Positions 1 through 13,267 of a stretch of DNA of 64,000 nt are shown piece after piece. The notes below the pieces were generated by a model. The model was given only the letters and a program-made list of their open reading frames with translations. It ran no database searches and had not been told where the DNA came from. Each line of letters begins with the position of its first letter. Position 1 is the stretch's first letter. Origin of the DNA: Penicillus capitatus. Lineage: Eukaryota > Chlorophyta. Location: positions 930,001 through 994,000 of the forward strand of contig OZ287701.1 of the NCBI GenBank assembly GCA_965649825.1, in the 5' to 3' direction. Position numbers and translations under genes: made by a program.

Positions 1-774
1 GAACATGTTCTCCATCAGGTACACAGCTCCAGATGCCGCTGCAGCGCCGGCATTCGGTTTATCTGTCCCAGGAACTGTCGGAGGCCCACGATGGAGTCAC
101 TGGCGTTCAGGGGGTGCCGCGGTAGCTTCAGCGCCATCGAGTCATGGGTTTCCCGTCGACCTCAGCCGTTGAACCGGGAGAGGTTATCCCTACGGCGGCG
201 TCTTCCAGCGACCTTGAGGAGACCTGAGAGTCAGCAGGTAAAAACAGCGCCCGTGTGTATGCCAGCGATAGACTGATGATTAGGACACTCTATGGTTTTG
301 ATGCGATGCGAATTCAGCCAGAACACCAAGAGTGGACTCAGTATCTCCGAATGGACTATGAGGGGTGCGCCTTTTGAGCTCGACTGCGCGGTGTTCTTGA
401 TCAAAACGCGGTTCGCAGACAACAGAGCCGTCAACGGAGGAGCTTTGGACGTCTAGAAAGCTGTTGTGAAGGCCGAGAGATGCGATTTCCGGAACGACGT
501 TACGAGCATTATGGCAGGAGCCGTCCTCATAACAAAGAACCACGCTCAATGGGATCGAGTCGTTGTAGTGGAAGGGAACGCGACCTTCAGATTCTGCCGC
601 ACTGCTGAGAATCGCGTTGACCACGAGGAAGGAGGCATTTTCGTGAAGGGACGTGCGGAAAGGTAGGCATGGAAAGACGTCTGGGTTAGCCTGACGTCGT
701 CCGTCAGTGACGATGATCTGGAAGGAACACGAACCGAATCCCGATGCGAAGCCGGGACCCGATTTCAAAGCCAT
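1..774 (-). CDS. Unknown protein, multi-exon, runs off the left edge
   Basis: An open frame runs from ATG at 774 to 280 on the minus strand, about 164 residues. I see no known family. The frame is hydrophilic with some Cys and a run typical of beta-rich domains (VPFHYNDSIPLSVVLCYEDG). A probable donor (GTGTCC) just before the stop near 285 could join, through an acceptor near 212, an exon that continues in frame. A further stretch near 50-150 reads as plausible coding sequence (LRQFLGQINRMPALQRHLEL), so the gene probably continues beyond position 1. Its first about 38 codons are duplicated at 47402-47517. It sits head-to-head with the gene starting at 862, with only 87 bp between the two ATGs. 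Function unknown. Confidence 0.5.
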
Positions 775-861
775 GAACAAACGGGCGACGATCAGGTAGG
801 CAGAGACTCCGTGGTTCGGCGAGATGGAGAATTTCGCAGCGGCGTCGCGGACGCGAAGGGG

Positions 862-1351
862 ATGCGTGCCTTTCGTTCAGAGCATCCTATGACGGTGACG
901 CGAGGCGTTCGTCGAGAGAGACCGTCTTCCGGAACCCACCTCGACGACCGCACCTCTGGCATGCAGAGCAGTTATCGCTCGGCAGAGAAGATCCGCAATT
1001 TCGGGTGGGTGCGGATGGCGGCGCACACATCCGATACAGTGCATGAGTCTGTCTGTTAGTGAGAAGGAACCCAAGATACGGCAGTTGATTCAAGGCGCCT
1101 TTCAATGCGAATGGATCCGTGAGGCGCAGCAGAAGGATCGTGAGCAGCGGAATCTCAGGATGAAGCGCCTGGCCTCTTCGACCAAGGCTAGTGAAGGACA
1201 CGCTCGAAGAGCTGAACACTTTGCAGAGGTACGCGTCCGGCTCTCCGTCCGGAAGAAGCGTCCAGTCGACATTGTCCGCACATCAGACATCTTTTCTGGC
1301 TCCATTCAATTTGCCTGGATGAAACCATCTGAAACCATCTATGCAACTTGA
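862..1351 (+). CDS. Unknown Arg/Lys-rich small protein, left copy
   Basis: Two exons, 862-1004 and 1060-1351, with a 55-nt intron (GTGGGT...TTAG); the lengths sum to 145 codons, 144 residues. The start is the first ATG in frame; upstream in-frame codons exist but no ATG. The protein is charged and mostly helical, including AFQCEWIREAQQKDREQRNL, with no recognised domain. The same intron and nearly the same protein occur at 46787-47314. After about residue 100 the two differ, because this copy runs across the left-arm deletion junction (near 1269) into sequence that lies upstream of the AKR gene, so its last about 30 residues are probably a by-product of the rearrangement. Confidence 0.55.
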
Positions 1352-1425
1352 TCAACCAGGGACACGTCGTCACTACGTCTGCAGCGAAACGCGTACTTTT
1401 ACGTAATCTTTACGTTTTGCTGGTG

Positions 1426-1432
1426 TATAAAA
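1426..1432 (+). promoter_or_regulatory. TATA box of AKR copy 1
   Basis: TATAAAA lies about 48 bp upstream of the AKR ATG at 1480. It is conserved in the partner copy at 44184-44190. Just upstream in both copies are two TTTACGT-like elements, about 10 bp apart (roughly 1398-1416 here). Conservation between the arms supports a real core promoter, although shared ancestry alone could preserve it. Confidence 0.55.
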
Positions 1433-1479
1433 TCCGAAGGCGCAAACGCGTTGACGCGGTTTGAACAAGAGTGGTCAGT

Positions 1480-2681
<1,202 letters not shown>

Positions 2682-3617
2682 CGCCTTGTAGTGTTGTCAC
2701 CTGTCGTTTGAATACCTCTGCAGAACAGTGTTCGATTTATCGGTTTCCTGTGCCTGCAGTTTTTTTCTTTCGAAATCATTAGCCTCAATCGTCGATTAAA
2801 CGACAGACATTGTCTGTAAAGATGGCATTGTTCGTTTGTTCGTTTATCATCCGAAGGTGAAATTTTTCGCGTTAGACGTCGAGCGGTCGACGTCGCGTCG
2901 TTGGACGACGACTCGAAACGAGTTTTGCCGGTTGCTGAGCTTGTATTCCTTCTCAGCACCATGACGACGGGACTGGTCATAAGAGCGTCTTAATTCTACT
3001 TTGTTGCTCGCAATCCAGCATCATCTGCATGCCTCGCGGGTGGCGTTTGTGAAGCAAATCGTGATTACGGTACCCATCAAAGAAAAAATGACACAAGATA
3101 AGAAGCTTTAGTTGAAAATACTTGATAATCGGTAAGAGCTCAATGCAGAGAGGTGATGTGGATGCAAGATCACACTATTGCGAGGCAGAGGCAGGAATTT
3201 GACGTTTACCTTCATGAGAACGGATGAAGATTCGAAGGAACCGGAAATACTGAGTGATCGCGTCGGTCAATACCACTAATGGTCTTCTTCAATGTCGGTG
3301 CCCGTGGTGTGCAATTAACAAACTGTAGGATTTCAGACGACTACAGTTTGCAACACTGATGGGTCAGTTTCTGGTTTTAGCTTTAATGTTGTGACAACAT
3401 ACTTTGCCTTTCTCGAAAGTTGCATATACGACTGGAATTTACTCTCCTAATAGGATACGTCAAATCAATCGACTCACTCGCATTTAGCGTCAATGACAAC
3501 GTCGGACGCATCTTTCTCTACTGCGAACTTTGTCGCGAACTCTTTCGACGGGAAGTGGATTTGTCTGTTACGCTGAACAAAAGGCGTAGACGCTTGTCCT
3601 GCAGACCACAAGCGAAC
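2682..3617. other. Noncoding interval between AKR 1 and NACHT-HEAT 1
   Basis: No convincing gene. The interval is AT-richer than its neighbours and is partly matched at 42409-42933 and 41198-41595 in the other arm. It holds the hairpin at 3319-3350. An open frame upstream of the NACHT ATG continues back to about 3420 without an ATG. It is partly conserved in the other arm, where the corresponding sequence contains a strong splice-donor-like GTAAGT, so a 5' untranslated exon is possible. Confidence 0.5.
3319..3350 (+). repeat. Conserved 10-bp stem hairpin upstream of NACHT-HEAT 1
   Basis: CAAACTGTAG (3319-3328) and CTACAGTTTG (3341-3350) form a perfect 10-bp inverted repeat around a 12-nt loop, about 270 bp upstream of the ATG at 3618. 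The same hairpin, stem and loop, is at 41465-41496 upstream of the other NACHT gene. Confidence 0.7.
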
Positions 3618-6600
3618 ATGCAAGCCCGAGCTCCTGACGAAGGACCCAGCGGCGTTAGGTCTTCTGCGTCGGAAACGTGTGGTCAGCTCATACCCCAAGA
3701 CGTACAGACCAATCAACGTTACGACCCAATCCTTCTGCGTGCTGTCGTGGGGAAGTACAACATACACAACACCAAGTCGTTGGTCGCGGCTTACAACAAG
3801 ACTACGGACAAAGAAGAACGTGATGTCCTCCTTGGATGGCTGCGCAAGTATCAAGAACGAAGGGAGGATTGTCTCACGCAGAAGGCTGTCCTCGAGTATG
3901 CAGAACTAGTCAACATTGCCCCAAGATCCATAAGCGAAGAAGGTCTTATAAAGGATTTGATCAGCGACCTTTGTTCCTGTATCCCCGAGGGAGAATTCCT
4001 TCCACCGAGCTTCGCCACCGTCCTCTACAGGGCACTCGTGCACGTCGATCCGTCAGTGTACGGCGGCGTTGCGGAGCTGGCTGTCGTGGCAAAGAAGCTC
4101 TTGGGCAGTCTATCAGCGAGACCGAAACTTGAAAGAGAGAACTTCTCGGTCCACAAAGGGACCTTTCTTGCACTTCAGCAAACCCTTTTCTTGTTTCTTA
4201 AAAGTAACCAAAGCGAAATCGACGAAGAAGAAAAGCGAGAGCTTCGTCAAACCATTGCGGCGAAGGAGAGAGCTTTGGAGCCATCGTGCAACTACTACCC
4301 CGTGAAGTTTCGCTTTCAAGTTCTTCGTCAAGCGGTTGAACGCCTCGAGGCTAGAGATACTTCACGTATTGCAGAAGTTTTTTTGATTACTGGTGGATTC
4401 TGTGGATCCGCGCACGTTTTACACTCTCTCCTGATGCTGGCATGCATTGAAATTTGTCCTGAGGCAGTTCAGCGTGCATTCAGAAAGGCTCGAGTTGCTG
4501 TCGAAGACATGGGAGTGTTGAAGAGACCGTGGTTCAACTCGTTTCATAATCTAATGGCAGCAAAGCTAGAAGCCGCAAAGGATGAAACGAAGCTTGGCAT
4601 CTTTAGGTCTGTGTGCAGTACCACAATAGAAAATCAACGAAGGATGAAGAACAGAGAAGAGTTAAAAGCGCTGAGATTTGGAATCATTGATGCGTTGGGT
4701 ATGCTGGCAATCGAAGGCTCATCGGAACGCACTCGCAGAGAAGCTACAATAAGGCTGTCGAATCTGGCAGCGCAACAAGCAATCGGCGAAGGATGGATTG
4801 ATGATGATGACATATTGATCGCACTACTGGATGTCATACACGAGGTGCATAAGACCGGCCAATATAACGAGACGACTAAAGAAGCACTCCTAGCCGTGCA
4901 TCGATACTGCGGAGGTTTTGCCAGAGGCGCGATGATAGCATGGTTGGACGGAAAAACCATGGAAGAGAAGCTTCGAGCTGGAAGCTCGCCAGCAATTCAG
5001 CCAGAACGCAAAGAGTTGTTCATTAAGACTCGCAAAGATGTTGGATACACTCCATTAACTGGAGAACTTTTTAGACAAGCATACCTGCGAGACGATTTCG
5101 CAACGGTAATGTCCCGCGAAAATGAACTTCCAGTGGATGACTGTTTTGTTTCTGAAGGTGGTTTCTTTGCTCGACGAAGGATCGAGCAGAGACGTCAAGG
5201 ACATGAAGTACCACGTCGTCATGTACGACGAAATCATAGGAGAACGAGACACCAGATCGAGAGATAGACCAAAAGGAGTTATCCAGAGGGCGGAAGATGT
5301 GAAAGGCGAGTCTTCATATCGTGGAAGAGATCAGGCGCAGGAACATTGTGAAAAGACAAGAGTCGCAAAATCCATTCTTCTGGAAGATTTGTTTAAGCGA
5401 AGATCTCTCGAATCAGGGGATCCAGAAAGCGAAGTTCGAAGGGTGCTCCTCTATGGAAACCCTGGATCCGGAAAAACATGCATCGCAAGAGTCATTGCAT
5501 ATAATTGGGCACTGGGAGAAATGGCACAAGACCTCGACGCTGTTTACGTAGTGCCAGTGAGAGTTCTCAGCAGTGCGGAGCACAGTGGACATAAGTGGAC
5601 AAGACTCGAGGAAGCTGTGTCAGAGATATGCTTCTCTGAAAGCCAGCAGCACAACGTCGACTACAAAGTCCTAGTCGCTCAGGTGAAACGCGATCTCGAC
5701 GACCCTTCCACACTGCTCATGCTTGATGGACTGGATGAGGCGAATGATCATGCAATGGAGCTCTTGTCTACCATATGGGAGCGATCCTGTAAGGTGCTGT
5801 TTCTTTCTCGTCCGTACAACACGAGAGACGTGGAGATACGCGTCGACGTTCTGGTGGAGTGCCTCGGATTCAATGATGAGCAACTGCGAGACTACATAGA
5901 GAGCGAATTGCCTGAAGAAGAAGCTCGGAGGCTCATCCGTTTCATCGAAGACTCCGATGCCTTGTGGGAGATGGCACACGTTCCAGCAACGGCAAACGTT
6001 CTCTGTTCCTTATCGAAGAAGCACGGCACTGCGATTGAAGAACGAGGAAAGGGAGCAAGCCTGTTCCAATTGTGCAACGAGATAACGAACTTTACCTGGA
6101 AAAGGTTCAAAGAGAAGCCGACGGCAAGAAAAATACAGAAAATGGAACTCTTTCAGAATCTGGAAAGAATTGCTTTCGAATCGCTTCGCAATGGACTAGT
6201 TCTTATCGACGAAACGTTTGTTACGCAACACACAGCGTCGAGAAATGCAGCTAGAAAGTTGAAAGAAAGCGGACTCCTCTTGCCTGTTTTGGAGGACCAA
6301 GCGTATAGGTTCCCTCAACTAACTTTCCAGAAGTATTTTGCTGGAAGACACATTGCAAAGAATTTACAAAGAAAAGGATTAGACGGGAAAAAAGTAGTGG
6401 CGTTCATTCGAGAAGAAAAATACAACGAGAAGCATGCTGTGACACTTTCATTCGGTATGCACGCATTTGCAGAAAGACGAGGAAAAGATGCGCTGCAAGA
6501 AATGCTCTCGATTGTCGACGAAGAACCTGTCGAAGTTTTCGGTATACAACACTTTTTTCTGAAGATGCGAGTCCTCAATGCAACCTTGGAAGAGACACAC

Positions 6601-9600
6601 GAAGATGATTTGAAAGAACTTTTACAAGACAAACGCGCAACGAAGCTCGCCGAAAGCGCTCGTCTGCTGCTCGAGCGCACTATCGACGATGCCGAAATTC
6701 GTAGAATCATTGTCCAAGAGTTCCAACAACTGTCTCGCGTTTTGAAGAAATTTCCTCAAGTTCTCGACAAAACTATCGAAGAAGTTAGGAAGACGCTGGC
6801 ATGCGTGCATAACTTGACACACAGAGAGTTGAACAAAGTCGCAGATGTCTTAAAGCTTACAAATCATTGTGTGAAGCAAAGCAGCACAATAATCAAATCC
6901 GTACTGGAAAAAGTTGACGAACCTGTTAGTTCGTGCATGACAAAGGAGTGCATCAGAAGATTGAATTCTATTGCCAAACAATTGCCTCATCACGCCGGCA
7001 AGTTTCTGCCAAAGCTGGCTGAGAAGTGCGGCGATGGAGACAGGGCCGTGCGTCGAGACGCGATGATGGCGCTCAGCAGTATGATCGCAGCGGCGCCCCA
7101 TCACGCTGGCGAGTTTCTGCCGAAGCTGGCTGAGAAGTGCGGCGATGGAGACAGGGCCGTGCGTCGAGACGCGATGATGGCGCTCAGCAGTGTGATCGCA
7201 GCGGCGCCCCATCACGCTGGCGAGTTTCTGTCAACGCTGGCTGAGAAGTGCGGAGATGGAGACTCGGCCGTACGTCAAGCGTCGATGACGGCGCTCAGCT
7301 GTGTCGTCGCGGTGGAGCCTCAACACGCCGTCAAGGTCCTACCGGCACTGGCCGAAGGGTTTGGCGACGGAAACTCGGCCTTGCGTGAAGCAGCAATGTC
7401 AGCGATTGGAAGTGTCGTCTCAGCGGCGCCTCAACACGCCGACAAAGTCATGCCGAAGCTGGATGAGAAGTGCGACGATGTAGACTGGGCCGTGCGTCGA
7501 GACGCGATGATGGCTCTCAGTAGTGTCGTCTCGGCGGCGCCTCAACACGCCGCCGAGTTTCTGCCAATGCTGGCTAAGGGGTGCACCGACGGAGACTGGC
7601 ACGTTCGTGAAGCAGCGATGATGGCAATTTCCAGTATCGTCGCGGCGGCACCTCGACACGGCGTTGAATTTCAGCCGATACTCGCTGAGGGGTGTGACGA
7701 CAAAAACTGGCGTGTGCGTCAAGCGACGACGACGGCAATTGGTAGTGTCGTTACGGCGGCTCCTCAATACACCGGCAAGTTTCTGTCGCCGCTGGCGGAG
7801 CGGTGTACCGATGAACACTGGCACGTACGTCACGAAGCGATGACGGCGATCGGCTGTATTGTCGCGGCGGCTCCTCGACACGTCGGAAAGTCTCTAACGA
7901 CGCTAGTAGAAGGGTGCACCGACGGAGACCCATCCGTGCGTGAAGCATCGATGACAGCGATCAGCAGTGTCGTCGCAGTGGAGCCTCAACACGTCGGCGA
8001 GTTTCTGCCGACGCTGACTAAAAGATGTGGCGACGAAGACTCTGCTGTGCGTCGAGCAGCGATTTCGGCGATTGGCACGATCGTCCGGGCGGCGCCTCAA
8101 TACGCCGAAGATTTTCAGTCGACGCTGGATAAAGGGTGCAGCGACGGAGACTGGCACGTCCGTGAAGCCTCATTGTCGGCAATCGGCAGTGTAGTCACAG
8201 CGGCGTCTCAACAGGCAGCAAAGTTTCTGTCGACGTTGACTAATGGGTGCGGCGACGGGGACCCGTCCGTACGTCGAGCTGCGATGACGGCTATCAGCAG
8301 TGTTATCGCAGCGGCGCCTCAACACGCTGGTGAGTTTCTGCCGAAGTTGGCTACTGGGTGCGGCGACGAGGACCCGTCCGTACGTCGAGCTGCGATGACG
8401 GCTATCAACAGTGTTATCGCAGCGGCGCCTCAACACGCTGGTGAGTTTCTGTCGACGCTGGCTATGTGGAGCGGCGACGGAGATTGGCACGTACGTGAAG
8501 CAGCGATTGTGGCGCTCAGCAGTGTGATCGCAGCAGCGCCCTGTCACGCTGGTGAGTTTCTGCCGAAACTAGCCGAGGGGTGCAGCGACGGATACCCGTC
8601 CGTACGTCGAGCAGCGATGACAGCGATTGGCAGTGTGATCACAGCGGTGCCTCAACACACCGGCAAGGTCCTTCCAGCGCTGGCCGAGGGGTTTGGCGAT
8701 GGAGACTCGGCCATACGTGAAGTAGCAATGTCAGCAATTGGAAGTGTCGTCGCAGCGGCACCTCAACATGCCGACAAAGTCCTGCCGGCGATGGCAAAGT
8801 GGTGCGGCGACGGAGACTCGGCCTTGCGGGAAGCAACAACGTCAGCAATTGGATGTATCGTCGCAGCGGCGCCTCAATACGCCGGTGAGTTTCTGCCAAT
8901 GCTGGCTAAGCGATGCGGCGACGAGGACCCGTCCGTACGTCGAGCAGCGCTGACAGCGATCAGCAGTGTGCTCGCAGCGGCGCCCCATCACGCCGGAGAG
9001 TTTCTGCCAACGCTGGCTAAGGGGTGCGGCGACGGATACCCTTCCGTGAGGCACGCAGCAATAACGGTGATTAGCCGTGTTGTCGCTGCGGCTCCTCAAT
9101 ACTCCGGAGAGTTTCAATCGACGCTGGCTAAGGGGTGCGGCGATGGAGACTCGGTCGTGCGTGAAGCAGCGATGTCGGCGATTGCCAGTGTCGTCGCGTC
9201 GGCGCCGCAACAAGCCGGCGAGTTTCTGTCAATTCTAGCTAGGGGGTGCGGCGACGTAAAATGGCACGTCCGTCATGCGGCGATGTCGGCGATCAGCAGT
9301 ACCGTCGCGGCGGCGCCTCGACATGTCCGCGAGTTTCTGTCGACTCTGGTCAGAGCATGTGACATCGGAAACCATGCCGAACGTCAAGCTGCGATGGCGG
9401 CGATCGGCAGTGTCGTCGCGGTGGAGCCTCACTACGCCGGTGAGTTTCTGCCGACGCTGGTTAAAGGGTGCGTCGACGGATACCCGTCCGTGCGTCGAGC
9501 AGCGATATCGGCGATTGGCAGTGTCGTCGCGGCGGCGCCTCAACACGCCAGACAGTTTCAACCGACGCTGGGTAAGGGTTGCGGCGACGGAGACTCGGCT

Positions 9601-10770
9601 GTACGTGAAGCAGCGATGACGGCGATCGGCAGTGTCGTCGCGGCGGTGCCTCAACACGCCGACAAGTTTCTGCCGACGCTGGCTAATGGGTGTAGAGACG
9701 GATTCCCGTCTGTACGTCGAGCAGCGATTTCGGCGATTGGCAGTGTCGTCGCGGATACGTCACACATCCTGAATGAACTATTGCAATTATTGGAGACAGG
9801 ATACAAAGACAAAGACTTCTTTGTGCGTCAGAATGCGATAGAGAACGTCGGCAAAGCTTTCAAAGAGAGACAAGATCTCGCTAGCCAGTTGCTACCGATT
9901 CTGGAGAGTGGATGTAACGACCAAGACTTCTTTGTGCGCCAAAGTGCAATAGAAGCTGTCTGCAAAGCCATCATCGTTGCGCCAAACTTTGCAGGCGGAT
10001 TGCTGAAGCTTCTTGACGAAGAGTGCATTGACGAGGTCTATTTTGTGCGTTGGAGTGCAATGGAAGCCGTGGGCAAGGCCGTAGAAGCAACGTCACATCT
10101 GACGGATAGAAGTCTGTCGATACTTGAGCAAGGCAGCAGCGACAAAGATTTCTTTGTCCGTCTTAAAGCAATAGAGACTGCTGGTTTGGCAGTTGAGGCA
10201 GCACCGCAATTCGCAGGTGAACTCATGCCAATACTCGAGAGAGGGTCCGAGGACGAACACAGTGATGTTCGTGCTAATGCGTTAAAGGCCTTAGAGGCAG
10301 TGCCGCAGTTCGTTTGCCAACTCGTGTCGATGCTCGAGAGAGGGTGCGTCGACGAAGACAACGACGTACGTTTGAATGCGCTAAGGGCCACAGGAACAGT
10401 CGTTAAAACGGCTCTACACCTCTCGAGCAAACTGTTGCCAATGCTTCAGACACGGTGCAACGACGAACAGTCCTTCCCCATTCGGCGAAGTGTAGGAACA
10501 ATGGCAAATGAATCAAGACTTAATTGGATTACTCCTCTATCGAGTATCACTGCTCTAAAGAACAAGCTCTTGCTCATTTTTGTTCAGAACTCGTTTACAC
10601 TGGATCCAACTACGGAAGAAGAGAAAGTTTCTCTTGTGCTGCATGCACTGTCATCGCATGAGATTGGGAACTGGGAAGGGGAAGCTCTCAACAAGCATCT
10701 TGAGCAGTTGACAGAAGATTTCGAAGAGAAGTTTCCAGGCTTGTTGGAGAACCTTGTGATGCACGAATAA
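3618..10770 (+). CDS. NACHT-HEAT NLR-like receptor, expanded copy
   Basis: Two exons, 3618-5105 and 5158-10770, with a 52-nt intron; 2,366 residues. The intron is at the same place in the partner gene. Residues 1 to about 520 are a largely helical region I cannot assign, conserved in both copies. The NACHT ATPase follows: Walker A GNPGSGKT at about 596-603, Walker B LLMLDGLDEAND near 685, and a sensor-like KVLFLSRPYN after it. From about 1107 to 2031 are 25 HEAT units of exactly 37 residues, then about 7 diverged units and a conserved about 80-residue tail (FTLDP..., SSHEIG, EEKFPGL). The order effector region, NACHT switch, superhelical sensor is the NLR/STAND plan. By family analogy it would be an ATP-gated oligomerising sensor in the cytosol. 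A role in recognition or immunity is inferred. The start is the first ATG in frame (MQARAPDEG), also conserved in the partner; the open frame extends upstream without ATG. Confidence 0.88.
6985..9765 (+). repeat. 111-bp coding tandem array, 25 HEAT units
   Basis: Twenty-five consecutive 111-bp units, each encoding one 37-residue HEAT repeat of the form HAGEFLPKLAEKCGDGDxxV followed by RRAAMTAISSVIAAAPQ. The first two units are almost identical at DNA level, as are units 12 and 13, showing recent duplication. The inter-helix loop comes in a few recurring forms (SAVRE, WHVRE/H, PSVRR) that alternate along the array, as expected of unequal crossing-over or gene conversion. No unit is out of frame. 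The partner gene lacks this array; only the diverged C-terminal units are shared. Confidence 0.93.
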
Positions 10771-12073
10771 ATGGACGGGTACCTTTAAAACAAACATTCG
10801 TGGAGGTCAAGCGATCGAGACAAGTCAGCACTTATCACGATTTCTGCTATTCTTTAGCATGATCTGCTTCGATGGTGCAACAAACTACTTTTTCGACGTG
10901 TTTATTTGTTTGAAGAGGATTGACATGTCTTTGAACGCATCAGGATCTATCATTACAACCAGAATGTTTTACTCGTTTGATCTGGAATGCCATCGGCTGG
11001 GCGTGTCACTTGTGCGCTCTGTTAAATCCGTCAAAGTACAAGTTATGTCACTTGATTGTGCATTGGTTTCTGCTGGCTGTGATTGAGAATGAACTACATC
11101 TGTAAGAGGAGAGATGTTTAAGTTGTTCTGCCATTGAAGATGACGTCACAAAGTAGTTTCTGCATCTTAGAGCGCGAAGAACGAAGCGAGTAAAAGGTTG
11201 ACACATTCAGGCATGTCGGGAGGGAAAGGTTGTTGTCACAGGCAGAGCCTCCTGTGCACAGAAACTCTGCGTTCCATGTCGATGAGCGTCAATGCCGCGT
11301 TTGCAAAAACTGAAATGGCTAATGCCAGCATATGACATCGGATTTGTCTAAACAAGGAAGATACTCTCTTACCTGTGTTTGGAGGAGGCCGGACGCACAT
11401 CTGTGCAAATGATCTTTTAGGCGCAACGAGTAGGCGGCAAAGAGTACGGAGCATAGGTGGATATTTCAAACGCTGAATGATGTAGGTAAAAAAGAAATGC
11501 ACACAAGCACGGCAATCTCAGCCTGAACTCTCGATGAAGCTAACAGGTTAACGAGGCGTCAATAAGATGAGACCTTACCAGTCGAACAACGAACCCATGA
11601 GGTCATCCTGAATACGGATGTCGAGGGCGGTTGGATAAAGGGTGCCTAGGCGATGGTGCATTTTGCCAAGGTTGCTAGCTTTGGCGAAGTGCGTTCCGAG
11701 TTAACATCTGGGCGGTGAAGGTGCCGAAGAAAGGAGGAAGGGTCGCGAATCAGGATGCTCGCCGTCTTTTCTCCATTGAGATCGCTAACGGAACAAATCT
11801 CTTCGGTCTTTTCGAAATTCGAAAAGCAACTGATGTGGAATCGCTCGTGTCCATTACAAGAAACCGAGATCGATGAAGCACCGGTCCTACTGTCAACTGC
11901 AAAGGACTCCCCGAAAGACTAGCCGAAGATAATGATCAAAGTCCAGGTGGCAGGTGGTTCTTTCGACTATGGATCTGAACAACAGTCGTTAAAATGCCCA
12001 GATCGTGATGTGACAACAAACATCTGCTCTTCGATTGTTCTTGAGCGACTGTCGTCGACGGACGCGAACGATC
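10771..12073. other. Interval after NACHT-HEAT 1; end of left arm
   Basis: The first about 250 bp resemble sequence downstream of the other NACHT gene (about 35,930-36,116): open frames reading DGATNYFFDVFICL here and NDAANDSFDVFVCL there align. It is probably 3' UTR or flank, not a gene. I see no credible gene from 11,050 to 12,073. An exact TGATGTGACA element is at 12006-12015, 58 bp before the next ATG. Confidence 0.5.
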
Positions 12074-13267
12074 ATGATTCCGATTCGTCCTTGCGGCAGC
12101 CAAGGGTTCAAATGCACGGCCCAGGGCCTTGGATGCATGGGCATGAGCACCTTCTACGGCGAGTTCGCAAGCAAGGAAGCGAGGGAAAACTCGCTCAGAG
12201 TACTCGAGAGATCCTTAAAGTTCGACGGCATGATGCTTGACACCTCCGACGCGTACGGTCCTCACACGAACGAAGAACTTATAGGTATGCATCACTAACC
12301 CATCCTTCCTCCTGACCGTGCCGTTCCCTCAGGAGTTGCAATCAGTGGTTCGAGGGAGCAGATCAGGATTGCGACCAAGTGCGGGACGATCATCGAACCT
12401 CAAGGTCGTCGCTACGACTGCGCTCCTGAGTATGTGAAGAAGAGCTGTCAAGGTAAACCATCATTAGTAATAAGGCAGCAGGCAGATATGATCTCTGTTC
12501 AGCATCTCTGGAGAGGCTGGGAGTCGACTGCATCGATCTCTACTATCTGCATCGTTACGACAACAAGACACCCATCGAAGACACCATGGGAGCCTTCAAA
12601 GTGGGAAATGCTGAGACCTTATTGTTCTCTGAGCGAACTGGCCGACAGGAACTTGTCGAGGAGGGAAAAATCAGATACGTCGGCGTGTCGGAGCTCGGAA
12701 TCGCAAATCTGAGAAAGGCGCACGCCGTGCATCCCATCACTGCTTATCAGATGGAGTGGTCTCTCTTCGCGAGAGACGTGGAGGCCGAACTGGTGCCGAC
12801 CTGTCGAGAACTTGGCATCGGTGTGCCAATCAGCCACCCTGTGCCGTAACGACCATCTTGTACTCTGCCATGCAGGTATTGTCGCCTACAGTCCTCTGGG
12901 ACGCGGATTCCTCACTGGCACTCTGAGAGGCCTCGACGACTTTCCCGACGGAGACTACAGAAAGACGCTTCCCCGTTTCTCCGAGTACATGGAAGACAAT
13001 CTCAAAATGGTGGAAGTCGTCAAGGAGGTTGCCGCGGAGAAGGGATGCACTCCCGGCCAAGTGGCTCTGGCCTGGGTCCATGCGCAGGGAGAAGACGTCT
13101 TTCCGATTCCCGGGACGAAAAAGGTCGAGCGATTCGAGGAGAACCTCGCCGCCTTAGACGTTCAACTGACGACGGCAGAGATGAAGAGGCTGGAGGAGAT
13201 CGGAGACAAGATCAAGGGCACAAGGTACTCTGAGGCGAACATGGGAGCCACATACGAATATCTGTGA
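12074..13267 (+). CDS. Aldo-keto reductase, copy 2
   Basis: Five exons: 12074-12284, 12333-12452, 12503-12600, 12649-12820, 12876-13267; 330 residues, with intron positions identical to the other AKR genes. Catalytic Asp/Tyr in LDTSDAYGP, Lys in IATKCG, His in YYLHRYD and the FPIPGTK loop are intact. This is the most divergent copy: higher GC, a different N-terminus (MIPIRPCG) and an [14 protein letters not shown] exon 2 in place of the Lys-rich sequence of the others. It is not in either arm. It probably represents an older lineage of the family. Cytosolic oxidoreductase; substrate unknown. Confidence 0.92.

Noticed and set aside
7420-9657. Long Arg/His-rich minus-strand frames across the HEAT array
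   Set aside because: They are repeats of the antisense of the 111-bp unit, kept open by its codon composition. The plus-strand HEAT reading has clear structural logic.
6985-9765. CRISPR-like regular repeats
   Set aside because: The 111-bp units are contiguous coding repeats without spacers, in a eukaryotic gene.
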